Of a stretch of 36,175 bases of DNA, positions 29,014-36,175 are shown in pieces. The first letter of the stretch is position 1; the number at the start of each line of letters is the position of its first letter. The notes under the pieces were generated by a model that ran no database searches, was not told the DNA's origin, and saw only the letters and a program-made list of their open reading frames with translations. The DNA lies in the NCBI GenBank assembly GCA_020025575.1, contig JAHHRW010000016.1:1-36175 (forward strand), given 5' to 3'. The position numbers and the translations under genes are program-made. This DNA is from Oscillospiraceae bacterium. Lineage in GTDB: Bacteria > Bacillota > Clostridia > Oscillospirales > Oscillospiraceae.

Positions 29014-29424
29014 TTACGCCATGTGTTCCGATGCGCAAAACCGCTCCGGCAGAATCTGTGCCAGCGTCATCTCTTTCCAGGTTTCCCCGGGGCCAATCAT
29101 ATAAATCCGAAAATCATCGCCGCAGAACTCCGACATCACCTGACGGCAGACGCCGCAGGGCGGGAAATATCCCGTAATCTCCCCGTCCTTGCCGCCACAA
29201 ACCGCAATGGCGGTGAAATCCCGATGTCCGTCATAGACTGCCTTGAAAAAAGCCGTCCGCTCGGCACAGACCGAAGGGGAATAGGACGCATTTTCGATAT
29301 TACACCCCTGATAGACCGTACCATCTGCGCACAGCAGCGCAGCACCGACTTTGAATCCCGAATAGGGGCAATAGGCATGCGTCTGGGCCTCAATAGCAAG
29401 TTCTACGAGTTTTTCAGCTGTCAT
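29014..29424 (-). CDS. cdd: cytidine deaminase
   Basis: A 136-residue homotetrameric-type cytidine deaminase for pyrimidine salvage (cytidine or deoxycytidine to uridine). AYCPYSGFKVGAALL binds the nucleoside and GCNIENASYSPSVCAERTA supplies zinc ligand Cys53 and the general acid/base Glu55. PPCGVCRQVMSEF supplies Cys90 and Cys93. GGAGGAAG precedes the ATG. It lies 62 nt after the GH112 phosphorylase gene on the same strand, with no hairpin seen between, so co-transcription is possible though functionally unexpected. Confidence 0.96.
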   Translation of the reverse strand: MTAEKLVELAIEAQTHAYCPYSGFKVGAALLCADGTVYQGCNIENASYSPSVCAERTAFFKAVYDGHRDFTAIAVCGGKDGEITGYFPPCGVCRQVMSEFCGDDFRIYMIGPGETWKEMTLAQILPERFCASEHMA

Positions 29425-29486
29425 GGGTATCTTCCTCCTTCTCTGAAATCACACATCCCAAGCCTTCCCAGGCTTGTTCAGCGGGA

Positions 29487-31652
29487 TCAGATCTCATACC
29501 ACTTGATTTCGTTGGCCGCAAGCTCCAGATTGAAATGATCCTTGTCCGTATAAACGGTGGTGGACTGGGGCTCGTAGGTGTTGTTAACCACACAGTACTT
29601 ACCGTTCTTGACAAAGGCATGGACTTCCACATTGAAGTTGGTGGAGTACCACTTGTTCAGCTCGTCCTCACTGTGGGATGCCCACAGGATTGCGCGGTAT
29701 AGGATCCGGCTGTTCTCAAAGGTATAGGGCAGGCCGGAGATGTAGACACTGCGGCCATCACCGAAGGCATTGACAGCCATCTGGACTTCATTGTCCTTCT
29801 GACAGAGAATCTGTGCATTGGGCAATGCATAGATATTCTTCTTGCCCTCACCGAAGTTCACTTCCTTGCCGCTGTCAGCCAGAATGAAATGGTTGCCCTG
29901 CTCGACCCAGTTGTACTTGTCATAGTTCAGAGTAAAGCCGGTTTCCTTCTCCACTCCCAGAACATTGGCCAGCTGCAGATAGTGTCCCTGATACTGGTGC
30001 CCGGTAGGCTCGCCAACACCGATGAAGCCGCCGCCACGATGGACAAAGCCACGAATTGCGGAGGAAATTGCAGGATCTTCCCATTCAGCGCCGCCGGTGT
30101 GTGCGGTATCGCCGTCGCCGACATTGATGATTACATCAATGGAGTCAAGCAGGTTGGGATCGGAACGAATATCGTCGAAGGAAATGAACTTCACATCGAA
30201 GGGCGCACCGGACAGCGCCTCGATGACACCTGCATAGGAGTAGTTCTGTTTCTGGTACAGTGCATGATGAACCATGTGGCAGCCCCATGCGCGCATCTTG
30301 CCCCAGCTGTTGAGCACCGCAACGGTCTTGACGCAGTAGGGAGTGGTTCCCTTGATGTTATTGTAGAGCTCGCGGAACTCGTTGCAGACGGACTCGATGT
30401 AGTCGATGAACTCCGGAAAATCCATAGCCAGCTTCAGGTATCCGCCATAGCCAATGCGGTCGATGGGCTTACGCAGGATCGCACGGCGGGCAGTCACCCA
30501 GTTCTCCTTGGCTTCCTTCACGGGATCGCCGCCCTCGTGGAAGGTATCGGGGAAGAAGTAGGGCAGGAAACGGCCCTCTGTGTACTTAACACCGGGGATA
30601 TCGGAGATCAGACGCAGGGTGGAGCCATTTCCCACGGAACCGACAACAGCATCAACCCCAATGGTCTTCCACTCATCCATGAAAGGCTCCGTACCGATCC
30701 AGTGGTCGCCCAGGAACATCATGGCTTCCTTGCCCAGCTCATGGGTGATGTCGACCATTTCCTTGGCCAGTTTTGCCACCTCACGGCGCTGGAATGCCTG
30801 GAAGTCCTTAAACTCCTTGGAGGGCACACGGTACTGGTTGTTATAGTAACCCTGGTCAACGATGAACTCGGGGCGGAACTTGTAGCCAACTTCCTGCTCG
30901 AACTGCTCAAGAATATAGGGTGAGACAGATGCAGAATAGCCATACCAGTCTACATACTTCTCGCGCTTGAGCTCATCGAATATCAGGGTGAACTGATGGA
31001 AGAAGGTGGTGTAGCGGATCACATTGACATAAGGGTGCTCTGCAATGAACTTGCGCAGACGCTCCATTGTATACTTATGGGTCTTAGGCTGCCGGACATC
31101 GAAAGTAATCTGATGCTCGAAGTTCTGCCAGTTATTTGTAACGGCATTGTACATATGGACGGGATCCCAGATGAGATATGCCAGAAAAGCCACCGTGTAC
31201 TCGTGGAAGGCAGCAGGCTTGTGAATCACCACGCAGCCGGTCTCTGGGTCATAGTCCCATGCATCGGGGCTGATGGGTTCACCGGTGGTGCGATCCATGA
31301 CTTCCCACCAGCGCTTCATATCATCACGGGTATTCACTTCCATCAGCTCGGGAGAAATTCCCTGCATCAGGGAAATGGAGAGGGGGCCGCCGACAGCCGT
31401 ATGGAAACCGGTCATAATATAGCACTGCTGAACCTCATCGGGATTGGCCTTTGCCCAGGCATTGTCCTTACGGGTGGTATAGTAAGTCGAATAAATCTTA
31501 GCATTCTGATTTTGAAGTTCTGCCGGGAAGTCGGTACCATCACAGTCACGAATGGCATCCGCACCCCAGCGCTTCATTATCTCAAGAGTCTCATCAACCA
31601 CATCCAGATCGGTTGGAATGGTAACACGACCGTAATTCTTATATTCAGTCAT
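29487..31652 (-). CDS. GH112 phosphorylase (galacto-/lacto-N-biose phosphorylase type)
   Basis: A full-length (721 residue) GH112 enzyme. It starts YGRVTIPTDLDVVDETLEIM and has WGADAIRDCDGTDFP, VRQPKTHKYTMERLRKFI, and MMFLGDHWIGTEPFMDEW, where Asp316 falls where the general acid (Asp313) of the Bifidobacterium longum enzyme is expected. An amidotransferase-like middle domain (GGGFIGVGEPTGHQYQG) and a C-terminal beta domain follow. GH112 enzymes split beta-1,3-galactosyl-HexNAc (mucin core, milk oligosaccharides) or beta-1,4-galactosyl-L-rhamnose (pectin) with phosphate, giving galactose 1-phosphate. Which substrate applies here cannot be told. There is no signal peptide, so it acts in the cytoplasm on imported disaccharide, yet no transporter is nearby. 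AAGGAG precedes the ATG. Confidence 0.93.
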   Translation of the reverse strand: MTEYKNYGRVTIPTDLDVVDETLEIMKRWGADAIRDCDGTDFPAELQNQNAKIYSTYYTTRKDNAWAKANPDEVQQCYIMTGFHTAVGGPLSISLMQGISPELMEVNTRDDMKRWWEVMDRTTGEPISPDAWDYDPETGCVVIHKPAAFHEYTVAFLAYLIWDPVHMYNAVTNNWQNFEHQITFDVRQPKTHKYTMERLRKFIAEHPYVNVIRYTTFFHQFTLIFDELKREKYVDWYGYSASVSPYILEQFEQEVGYKFRPEFIVDQGYYNNQYRVPSKEFKDFQAFQRREVAKLAKEMVDITHELGKEAMMFLGDHWIGTEPFMDEWKTIGVDAVVGSVGNGSTLRLISDIPGVKYTEGRFLPYFFPDTFHEGGDPVKEAKENWVTARRAILRKPIDRIGYGGYLKLAMDFPEFIDYIESVCNEFRELYNNIKGTTPYCVKTVAVLNSWGKMRAWGCHMVHHALYQKQNYSYAGVIEALSGAPFDVKFISFDDIRSDPNLLDSIDVIINVGDGDTAHTGGAEWEDPAISSAIRGFVHRGGGFIGVGEPTGHQYQGHYLQLANVLGVEKETGFTLNYDKYNWVEQGNHFILADSGKEVNFGEGKKNIYALPNAQILCQKDNEVQMAVNAFGDGRSVYISGLPYTFENSRILYRAILWASHSEDELNKWYSTNFNVEVHAFVKNGKYCVVNNTYEPQSTTVYTDKDHFNLELAANEIKWYEI

Positions 31653-31723
31653 ATCGAAATCTCCTTTTTTCCATGGTATTCATCTTAGCCATTGATCACA
31701 GGCAGGCCTTTTCGCTATTATTA

Positions 31724-31752
31724 AGTATAACAGAATCGTTTTCAGATTCCAA
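31724..31752 (-). promoter_or_regulatory. promoter of the GH112 phosphorylase gene
   Basis: On the minus strand TTGGAA (31747-31752) and TATACT (31724-31729) are spaced by 17 nt, with TGT before the -10 box. It lies about 72 nt before the start codon. Confidence 0.6.
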
Positions 31753-31918
31753 TACTCTTTTCCCAGATTCTACGGGTATTTTCTCCTATATTTCCGCACA
31801 ACTTCTCATTTTGACCGGATCCACTCCCCTTTTTGACTGTTGCGGGTCTTTTTAGCAGCGCCAGAGGATTTTTCTCCATGAATTTTTTGTTTTTTCTCTA
31901 ATTTTTTTCAAAGTGCCA

Positions 31919-31948
31919 TTGTAAGAATACATTATTTTATGTTATAAT
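31919..31948 (+). promoter_or_regulatory. promoter of uxuA
   Basis: TTGTAA (31919-31924) and a perfect TATAAT (31943-31948) are spaced by 18 nt, and TGT precedes the -10 box. The leader to the ATG is about 97 nt long, with no riboswitch that I recognise. The 170 nt between this and the divergent GH112 promoter hold no gene. Confidence 0.7.
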
Positions 31949-32051
31949 CATGCTAGCCAGTTTCGATCCTTTAGAGGGGGATTATGTATCTGCGGGTATA
32001 TTAGGGCCGCCGGTACGAATCAGGCAACAATATTTAACTGGAGGAATTCAC

Positions 32052-33140
32052 ATGCCAATGCAAATGGGCTTCCGTTGGTACGGCGAGGGTAATGACAAGA
32101 TCAGCCTCTCCGATATCAAGCAGATCCCCGGCGTCACCAGCATCGTCTGGGCGCTGCACCACAAAATGCCCGGTGAAATCTGGGAAGTAGACGAAATCGC
32201 TGAAGTGAAGAAGCAGCTCGATGAGTATGGCTTCAACATGGATGTGGTAGAATCTGTCAATGTTCACGACGACATCAAGATCGGCCTGCCCACCCGGGAT
32301 GCCCTGATTGAAAACTACTGCCAGACCATCCGCAACCTGTCCAAGTTCGGCGTCAAGGTTATCTGCTATAACTTCATGCCCATCTTCGACTGGACTCGCT
32401 CCGATCTGTTCCACCCTGTGGGCGACGGCTCCACTGCTCTGTTCTACCAGAAGAACATGATTCAGGACGACTACAACGCCATGGCGAAGTATATCCTGGA
32501 CTTCACCGAGAAGTATAATATGTCCTTCCCCGGCTGGGAGCCCGAGCGTATGGCCAAGCTTGATGAGCTGTTTAAGGCCTATGAAGGTGTGGACCACGAG
32601 AAGCTGTGGGCTAACCTGAAGTATTTCCTGGAGGCAATCATGCCTACCTGCCGGGAGTGCGACATCAAAATGGCAATCCACATGGACGATCCCCCCTGGG
32701 ATATTTTCGGTCTGCCCCGTCTGCTGGTGGACGAGCCCAGCATTGATCGCTTCCTCAAGATGGTGGACGATCCCTACAACTGCCTGACGCTCTGCTCCGG
32801 TTCTCTCAATGCAAATCCGGACAACAACGTTGCAGATATTGTGCGCAAGCACTGCGACCGCATTGCCTTCGCCCACATCCGCAATGTCAAGCACTTCCCC
32901 AACGGCGACTTCTCCGAGGCCAGCCATCGGGACTGCGACGGCGACACCGGTATTCTGGACATTCTGAAGGCCTACCACGACTGCGGCTACGAGGGATACA
33001 TCCGTCCCGACCACGGCCGTCATCTGTGGAATGAAGGTCCCGGCAACGTCCGTCCCGGCTACGGCCTGTACGACAGAGCACTTGGCATTATGTATATGCT
33101 GGGTGTTTGGGATATGCTGGACAAACTGGACGGCAAATAA
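32052..33140 (+). CDS. uxuA: mannonate dehydratase
   Basis: A 362-residue UxuA that dehydrates D-mannonate to 2-keto-3-deoxygluconate in glucuronate breakdown. MGFRWYGEGNDKISL and the early PGVTSIVWALH are typical. VICYNFMPIFDWTRSDL follows, and metal-ligand regions are IHMDDPPWDIFGLPRL, LTLCSGSLNANPDN, FAHIRNVK and YIRPDHGRHLW. The start at 32052 has GGAGG 7 nt upstream; reading further upstream would enter the promoter. No UxaC, UxuB, KdgK or KdgA is in the window, so the rest of the path must be elsewhere. It is followed after 77 nt by a YhcH-type gene and is divergent from the GH112 gene. Confidence 0.96.
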   Translation: MPMQMGFRWYGEGNDKISLSDIKQIPGVTSIVWALHHKMPGEIWEVDEIAEVKKQLDEYGFNMDVVESVNVHDDIKIGLPTRDALIENYCQTIRNLSKFGVKVICYNFMPIFDWTRSDLFHPVGDGSTALFYQKNMIQDDYNAMAKYILDFTEKYNMSFPGWEPERMAKLDELFKAYEGVDHEKLWANLKYFLEAIMPTCRECDIKMAIHMDDPPWDIFGLPRLLVDEPSIDRFLKMVDDPYNCLTLCSGSLNANPDNNVADIVRKHCDRIAFAHIRNVKHFPNGDFSEASHRDCDGDTGILDILKAYHDCGYEGYIRPDHGRHLWNEGPGNVRPGYGLYDRALGIMYMLGVWDMLDKLDGK

Positions 33141-33156
33141 GCTTCTTGAAATCTTT

Positions 33157-33188
33157 AGGAGCCGCACCCGCACCGGGCTGCGGCTCCT
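33157..33188 (+). other. intergenic stem-loop between uxuA and the YhcH-type gene
   Basis: AGGAGCCGCA (33157-33166) pairs perfectly with TGCGGCTCCT (33179-33188) around a 12-nt loop. No T tract follows, so it may be a 3' stabiliser or a partial terminator that lowers expression of the next gene. Confidence 0.6.
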
Positions 33189-33217
33189 ATTGAATCTTTG
33201 ATATGAGGTGAGCACAA

Positions 33218-33664
33218 ATGATTCTTGACAGTCTCAAGCATATTGAAAACTACAAAGGCATCGCACCCAAAATCTACCAGGCCCTGGAAATCCTGCGCGA
33301 CACAGACTTCTCCAAGGTTGCCGACGGTACCTACGAAGTAGAAGGTTTTGACTTCCGCTACAATGTCATGTCCTACACGCAGAACCATCACTTCGAGAAA
33401 TTTGAGGCCCACAAGGACTTCATTGACATTCAGTACATGATTACCGGCACCGAGATCATGGGATTTAACCAGCTGGAAAATGTTACCGAAACGGAAGCAA
33501 ATCCCGCCGGCGATATTTGGTTCTACCACGGCACCATGGACAGCGTTACTGTCGAAGGTGACCGCTTCGCCATCTTTTTCCCAAGCGATGCCCACGCACC
33601 CGGCATTATGCCGCCCAAAGGCCCCTACGAAGTCCGCAAGTGCGTCTTCAAGATTCACATCTAA
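33218..33664 (+). CDS. YhcH/YjgK/YiaL family cupin protein
   Basis: A 148-residue protein of the DUF386 family. MILDSLKHIENYKGI is the usual start. FEAHKDFIDIQYMITGTEIMG and FAIFFPSDAHAPGI hold the cupin metal-site residues. Family members are found beside sialic acid, uronate and other sugar-acid catabolic genes and may act as sugar anomerases or isomerases. Here it is the second gene after uxuA, with AGGTGAG before the ATG and a terminator right after, so uxuA and this gene form one unit. The exact reaction is unknown. Confidence 0.92.
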   Translation: MILDSLKHIENYKGIAPKIYQALEILRDTDFSKVADGTYEVEGFDFRYNVMSYTQNHHFEKFEAHKDFIDIQYMITGTEIMGFNQLENVTETEANPAGDIWFYHGTMDSVTVEGDRFAIFFPSDAHAPGIMPPKGPYEVRKCVFKIHI

Positions 33665-33677
33665 TCTCAGCTCTGTA

Positions 33678-33715
33678 AAAAATGCGAGTACCGGTTGGTA
33701 CTCGCATTTTTCCTT
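33678..33715. terminator. bidirectional terminator between the YhcH-type gene and plsY
   Basis: AAAAATGCGAGTACC (33678-33692) pairs perfectly with GGTACTCGCATTTTT (33697-33711). With T runs on both strands it can end both the uxuA transcript and the convergent plsY transcript. Confidence 0.9.
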
Positions 33716-34325
33716 ATTTTATTCGATGTTCACCGCGTCGGGTTGCACGAAGGCCAACCTCGGTACCATGATAAATCCGAACATAGTTCTCCCGATGCTT
33801 GACAAGCATCACCACCGTGGGGATCAGAAGGATCATCAGCAGGGGCATACTGTGCGCAGCAAAGCTAAGATATATGGGAATGGAAATTGCCGCTGTGATG
33901 GTGGCGCACACGATATAGTCCGTGATGAGTGTAATGAAAATCAGGATCACCGCCAGAATCAGAGCAAACTTCCAGTCCATAGCCAGCGCTACGCCAAAGT
34001 AGGAGGCAAACCCCTTCCCCCCACGAAATTTCAGGTAGAAGGGAAAAATATGACCCAGAACGCAGGAAACGCCCGCAACCGCACCAATATGCCCCAGATT
34101 GGGCAGCATCATCTGCGCCAGAAGCACTGCCGCAACTGCCTTCACAATATCATGAACCGCTACAAGTATACCGGCCTTCCATCCCAGAAGAATGGTCGTA
34201 TTGGATGCACCTAGATTTCCGGAGCCTTCCTTGCTTAAATTCACATGCTTCAGCTTAGATAGATAAAATGCCATACTGGAACAGCCCACCAGATAGCCGC
34301 CAATTACCGCAAACAAATATCCCAT
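33714..34325 (-). CDS. plsY: acyl-phosphate:glycerol-3-phosphate acyltransferase PlsY
   Basis: A 203-residue membrane enzyme that makes lysophosphatidic acid from acyl phosphate and glycerol 3-phosphate. It has about five hydrophobic segments and the three PlsY motifs: GSGNLGASNT, VLGHIFPFYLKFRGGKGFA and, near the C-terminus, KHRENYVRIYHGTE. GGYLVGCSSMAFYLSKL is the N-terminal segment. The start at 34325 has AGGAGG 6 nt upstream; a longer frame reaching 34595 has no such site. It has a putative promoter of its own and is the last gene before the bidirectional terminator. The final stop falls inside the hairpin T-run region. Confidence 0.95.
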   Translation of the reverse strand: MGYLFAVIGGYLVGCSSMAFYLSKLKHVNLSKEGSGNLGASNTTILLGWKAGILVAVHDIVKAVAAVLLAQMMLPNLGHIGAVAGVSCVLGHIFPFYLKFRGGKGFASYFGVALAMDWKFALILAVILIFITLITDYIVCATITAAISIPIYLSFAAHSMPLLMILLIPTVVMLVKHRENYVRIYHGTEVGLRATRRGEHRIK

Positions 34326-34353
34326 CCGAATCCTCCTATCATGTCTTTTTATT

Positions 34354-34382
34354 ACTATAGCATGGCGGATATCAAATTGGAA
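34354..34382 (-). promoter_or_regulatory. candidate promoter of plsY
   Basis: On the minus strand TATAGT (34354-34359) is preceded by TGC (extended -10), with TTCCAA 17 nt upstream as a weak -35. It lies 28 nt before the plsY start. Confidence 0.45.
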
Positions 34383-34426
34383 CCCTTCTGTTTGTTTGTA
34401 ATTGGATTTCTGTTTCAGCCAATGGC

Positions 34427-35776
34427 TTATAATGTCTGGATGTGGCGCCAGTGTCCTTTTTTCCATCGGGCAGCAAATATCACAGCCCGCAGATTTTCGT
34501 CCAGCATAAAGGCAATCCAGATACCTACCAGACCAAGGCCCCAATGGACCCCCAAAAGATAGGCGATACCCACACCGACGATCCACTGGCTGCAAATTCC
34601 GACAGTCACCGGGAATGCTACATCGCCTGTAGCCTGCAGGTTACGCACCAAAACAATATTGAAACAGCGCCCAATTTCCAGAAGAATCTCCACCAAAAGC
34701 ACTTGCTGCCCCAAGGCAATCACCTGGGGATCATTGCTGAAGAATCCAAACAAGGGACGGGCAAACAATGCCAGAATGACCGCCAAACCCACAGAGATCG
34801 GAGCAAAAATTCTTAAAATCCTCCAGTTTTGACGATCAGCCTGGTCGAATTCCCGCGCACCAATGTAATAGCCGATAATAATTGCGGTGGACTGACTCAC
34901 TGCATTAATAAGCATATAGCAGATCTGAGCGAACATAATGGTATACATACGAGTAGTAACCGCATAGGTTCCCATCATATTCACAAAAACCAGGCTGGCG
35001 GACTGAGAAAGGTTGTATGAAAGGCCTTCTCCGCCGGATGGTAGTCCGATGTAGAGGAAACGCTTAAATAGATTTGTTGGGAATGGGCGAAGGTTCTGCA
35101 AACTAATACACGCACCTGGAATCGTCCGAAAAAATGCATACATCATCATTAGCATTCCAATGGTCCGGCAGATACTGGTTGAAATAGCAGCTCCTGCTGC
35201 ACCCAGACGGGGAAATGGGCCAATGCCATAGATAAAAGCCACATTGCCCACAATGTTTATAAGATTGATAAAACCCGTACTGCACATAATGACCAGCATT
35301 TTGGCATGCGCCCGTAAAAATGCGCTGAATGTAAGCATCAGTGCCTGACATGGCAAGCTCAGCGTGGTGATCATTAGATAGCTTTTCGCTTCTGCACGAG
35401 CTTCAACCGGAACCTGCATCAGTTCAAGCAGCGCATCAGTCCCAATCAGAAGCAGCATGCTGAGCATGAGACTGATCACAAGATTTAATCCTACAGCCAA
35501 TGTGTAAATTTGTTCTGCTTTTTCCGTATCACGGGCTCCCAGGAACTGACTGAGCATAATAGTAGCGGCAAGGCAAATCACATTGAAGCTCAAAATGAGG
35601 GTGGTTATAATCTGGTTTGCATTTCCTACTGCCGCAACCGCTGTGGCATTGTATTGACTGAGCATGATCTGGTCGATACTTCCTACCAGCATCTGCAGCA
35701 GCAATTCGATAAAAACTGGCCATGTCATCTGAAAAAGTGAAAACTGGTGACCGGCTACGCTAATGCGATGATTCAA
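34427..35776 (-). CDS. MATE-family efflux transporter
   Basis: A protein of 449 residues with 12 hydrophobic segments in two related halves, as in MATE exporters. The first half has MTWPVFIELLLQMLVGSIDQIMLSQY and AVAAVGNANQI. The second has LYIGLPSGGEGLSYNLSQSA and SQSTAIIIGYYIGAREF. Members use sodium or proton gradients to export cationic drugs or metabolites; the substrate is unknown. It starts with TTG at 35776, with AAAGGAG about 8 nt upstream, and no ATG fits better. A weak promoter-like pair (TTGTCA 35842-35847, CACAAT 35819-35824, 17 nt apart on the minus strand) lies 43 nt upstream. plsY follows after 101 nt. Confidence 0.92.
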   Translation of the reverse strand: MNHRISVAGHQFSLFQMTWPVFIELLLQMLVGSIDQIMLSQYNATAVAAVGNANQIITTLILSFNVICLAATIMLSQFLGARDTEKAEQIYTLAVGLNLVISLMLSMLLLIGTDALLELMQVPVEARAEAKSYLMITTLSLPCQALMLTFSAFLRAHAKMLVIMCSTGFINLINIVGNVAFIYGIGPFPRLGAAGAAISTSICRTIGMLMMMYAFFRTIPGACISLQNLRPFPTNLFKRFLYIGLPSGGEGLSYNLSQSASLVFVNMMGTYAVTTRMYTIMFAQICYMLINAVSQSTAIIIGYYIGAREFDQADRQNWRILRIFAPISVGLAVILALFARPLFGFFSNDPQVIALGQQVLLVEILLEIGRCFNIVLVRNLQATGDVAFPVTVGICSQWIVGVGIAYLLGVHWGLGLVGIWIAFMLDENLRAVIFAARWKKGHWRHIQTL

Positions 35777-35847
35777 AGTAATATCTCCTTTAAAAATTGA
35801 TAATGTGAATGATTCAGAATTGTGTCATCTTTATATCCGTATGACAA

Positions 35848-36092
35848 TCCGAATTCTATGCCCTAGTAAATCGAGATTCCAAATGGCAGTTATGAAATTA
35901 GACACCTATTTCATGACGCCCACAATGAAAACAGGATCTGTCTCAGACAAAACATGGATACAGCCTGTCGAGCTTATTGGAACAATCGTCAGCTGAAACA
36001 AAATGGGAACACGAGTGGATTTTCACCCGTTAGATTCATGTTGCTTCCCCAGATTCATCTACCACTGTATCACGGAGAAAAGGGCAAGAAAA
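35848..36092. other. intergenic stretch without a recognised gene
   Basis: Between the MATE gene and the tRNA-Thr terminator I see short open frames only, none with both a ribosome binding site and a family pattern, and no known riboswitch fold. Confidence 0.45.
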
Positions 36093-36116
36093 AACCTCGA
36101 AAAAAATTTCGAGGTT
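36086..36116 (-). terminator. terminator of tRNA-Thr
   Basis: AACCTCGAAA (36093-36102) pairs with TTTCGAGGTT (36107-36116) around a 4-nt A loop. On the minus strand it is followed by TTTTTTCTT, directly after the tRNA 3' end. Confidence 0.85.
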
Positions 36117-36120
36117 TCTG

Positions 36121-36175
36121 TGGAGCTGCTATCCAGATTTGAACTGGAGACCTCATCCTTACCAAGGATGCGCTC
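36121..36175 (-). tRNA. partial tRNA-Thr (anticodon GGT), cut by the window end
   Basis: The minus strand shows the anticodon stem CATCC/GGATG around the loop TTGGTAA (anticodon GGT), the T-arm CCAG-TTCAAAT-CTGG and an encoded CCA at 36121-36123. The 5' acceptor strand and most of the D-arm lie outside the window. Confidence 0.92.

Noticed and set aside
29889..30923. Long plus-strand open frame opposite the GH112 gene
   Set aside because: Antisense shadow without family similarity or start signals; the minus-strand GH112 protein is unambiguous.
32034..33215. Long minus-strand open frame opposite uxuA
   Set aside because: It mirrors the full uxuA gene, shows no protein family pattern and has no ribosome binding site. 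It is an antisense shadow of a GC-rich coding region.
33714..34595. 293-residue version of PlsY
   Set aside because: The extra 90 residues overlap the MATE gene and its 3' flank and show no PlsY pattern; AGGAGG precedes ATG 34325.
1..36175. CRISPR array or prophage
   Set aside because: I saw no regularly spaced direct repeats of 25-40 nt, and no capsid, portal, terminase or integrase genes.

Overview
The window looks like chromosomal DNA of an anaerobic gut-type Clostridium relative (Firmicutes, Clostridia, perhaps Oscillospirales). The basis is moderate GC, strong AGGAGG-type ribosome binding sites, TTGaca/TATAAT promoters, and a gene set of rubrerythrin, Fe/Mn superoxide dismutase, GH112 phosphorylase, short Ppx with Ppk1, and Clostridia-type tRNAs. 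The family level is inference. A partial tRNA lies at each edge (possibly Arg at the left, Thr-GGT at the right) and a complete tRNA-Pro(GGG) lies near 25.4 kb.

Region 1 (1-12.7 kb): a tRNA 3' end and a truncated ParA relic, then an 11-gene minus-strand surface-polymer operon read from 12558 down to 535. In transcription order it encodes a polyprenyl glycosylphosphotransferase, a TagA/WecG ManNAc transferase, a GT4 enzyme, UDP-GlcNAc 2-epimerase WecB, a Wzy-like polymerase, a GT2 enzyme, two tandem Stealth phosphoglycosyltransferases, another GT-B enzyme, a polysaccharide pyruvyl transferase and a Wzx-like flippase. The set predicts a lipid-linked, ManNAc-containing, phosphodiester-linked and pyruvylated glycan.

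Region 2 (12.9-18.5 kb): an AraC-type regulator with an unusual C-terminal tail, a large old-yellow-enzyme/FAD/FeS oxidoreductase, an oxidative-stress pair (superoxide dismutase, rubrerythrin) and a small CBS-pair protein.

Region 3 (18.5-25.9 kb): an orphan type I DNA methylase subunit (HsdM with no HsdS or HsdR), an unrecognised zinc-ribbon membrane protein, the overlapping ppx-ppk polyphosphate genes followed by an IS3-type transposase tail, tRNA-Pro, and a truncated mobilization-protein relic.

Region 4 (25.8-29 kb): an Spx/ArsC-like protein diverging from a compact ArsR / UPF0718-ArsP-like permease / CobW GTPase / small disulfide-thioredoxin operon. Two matching 16-bp palindromes, one before arsR and one before the permease, look like ArsR operators. 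This is the best candidate for a less-described functional module.

Region 5 (29-36.2 kb): cytidine deaminase and a GH112 beta-galactoside phosphorylase on the minus strand, divergent from mannonate dehydratase (uxuA) and a YhcH-type cupin. PlsY, a MATE transporter and a partial tRNA-Thr follow on the minus strand.
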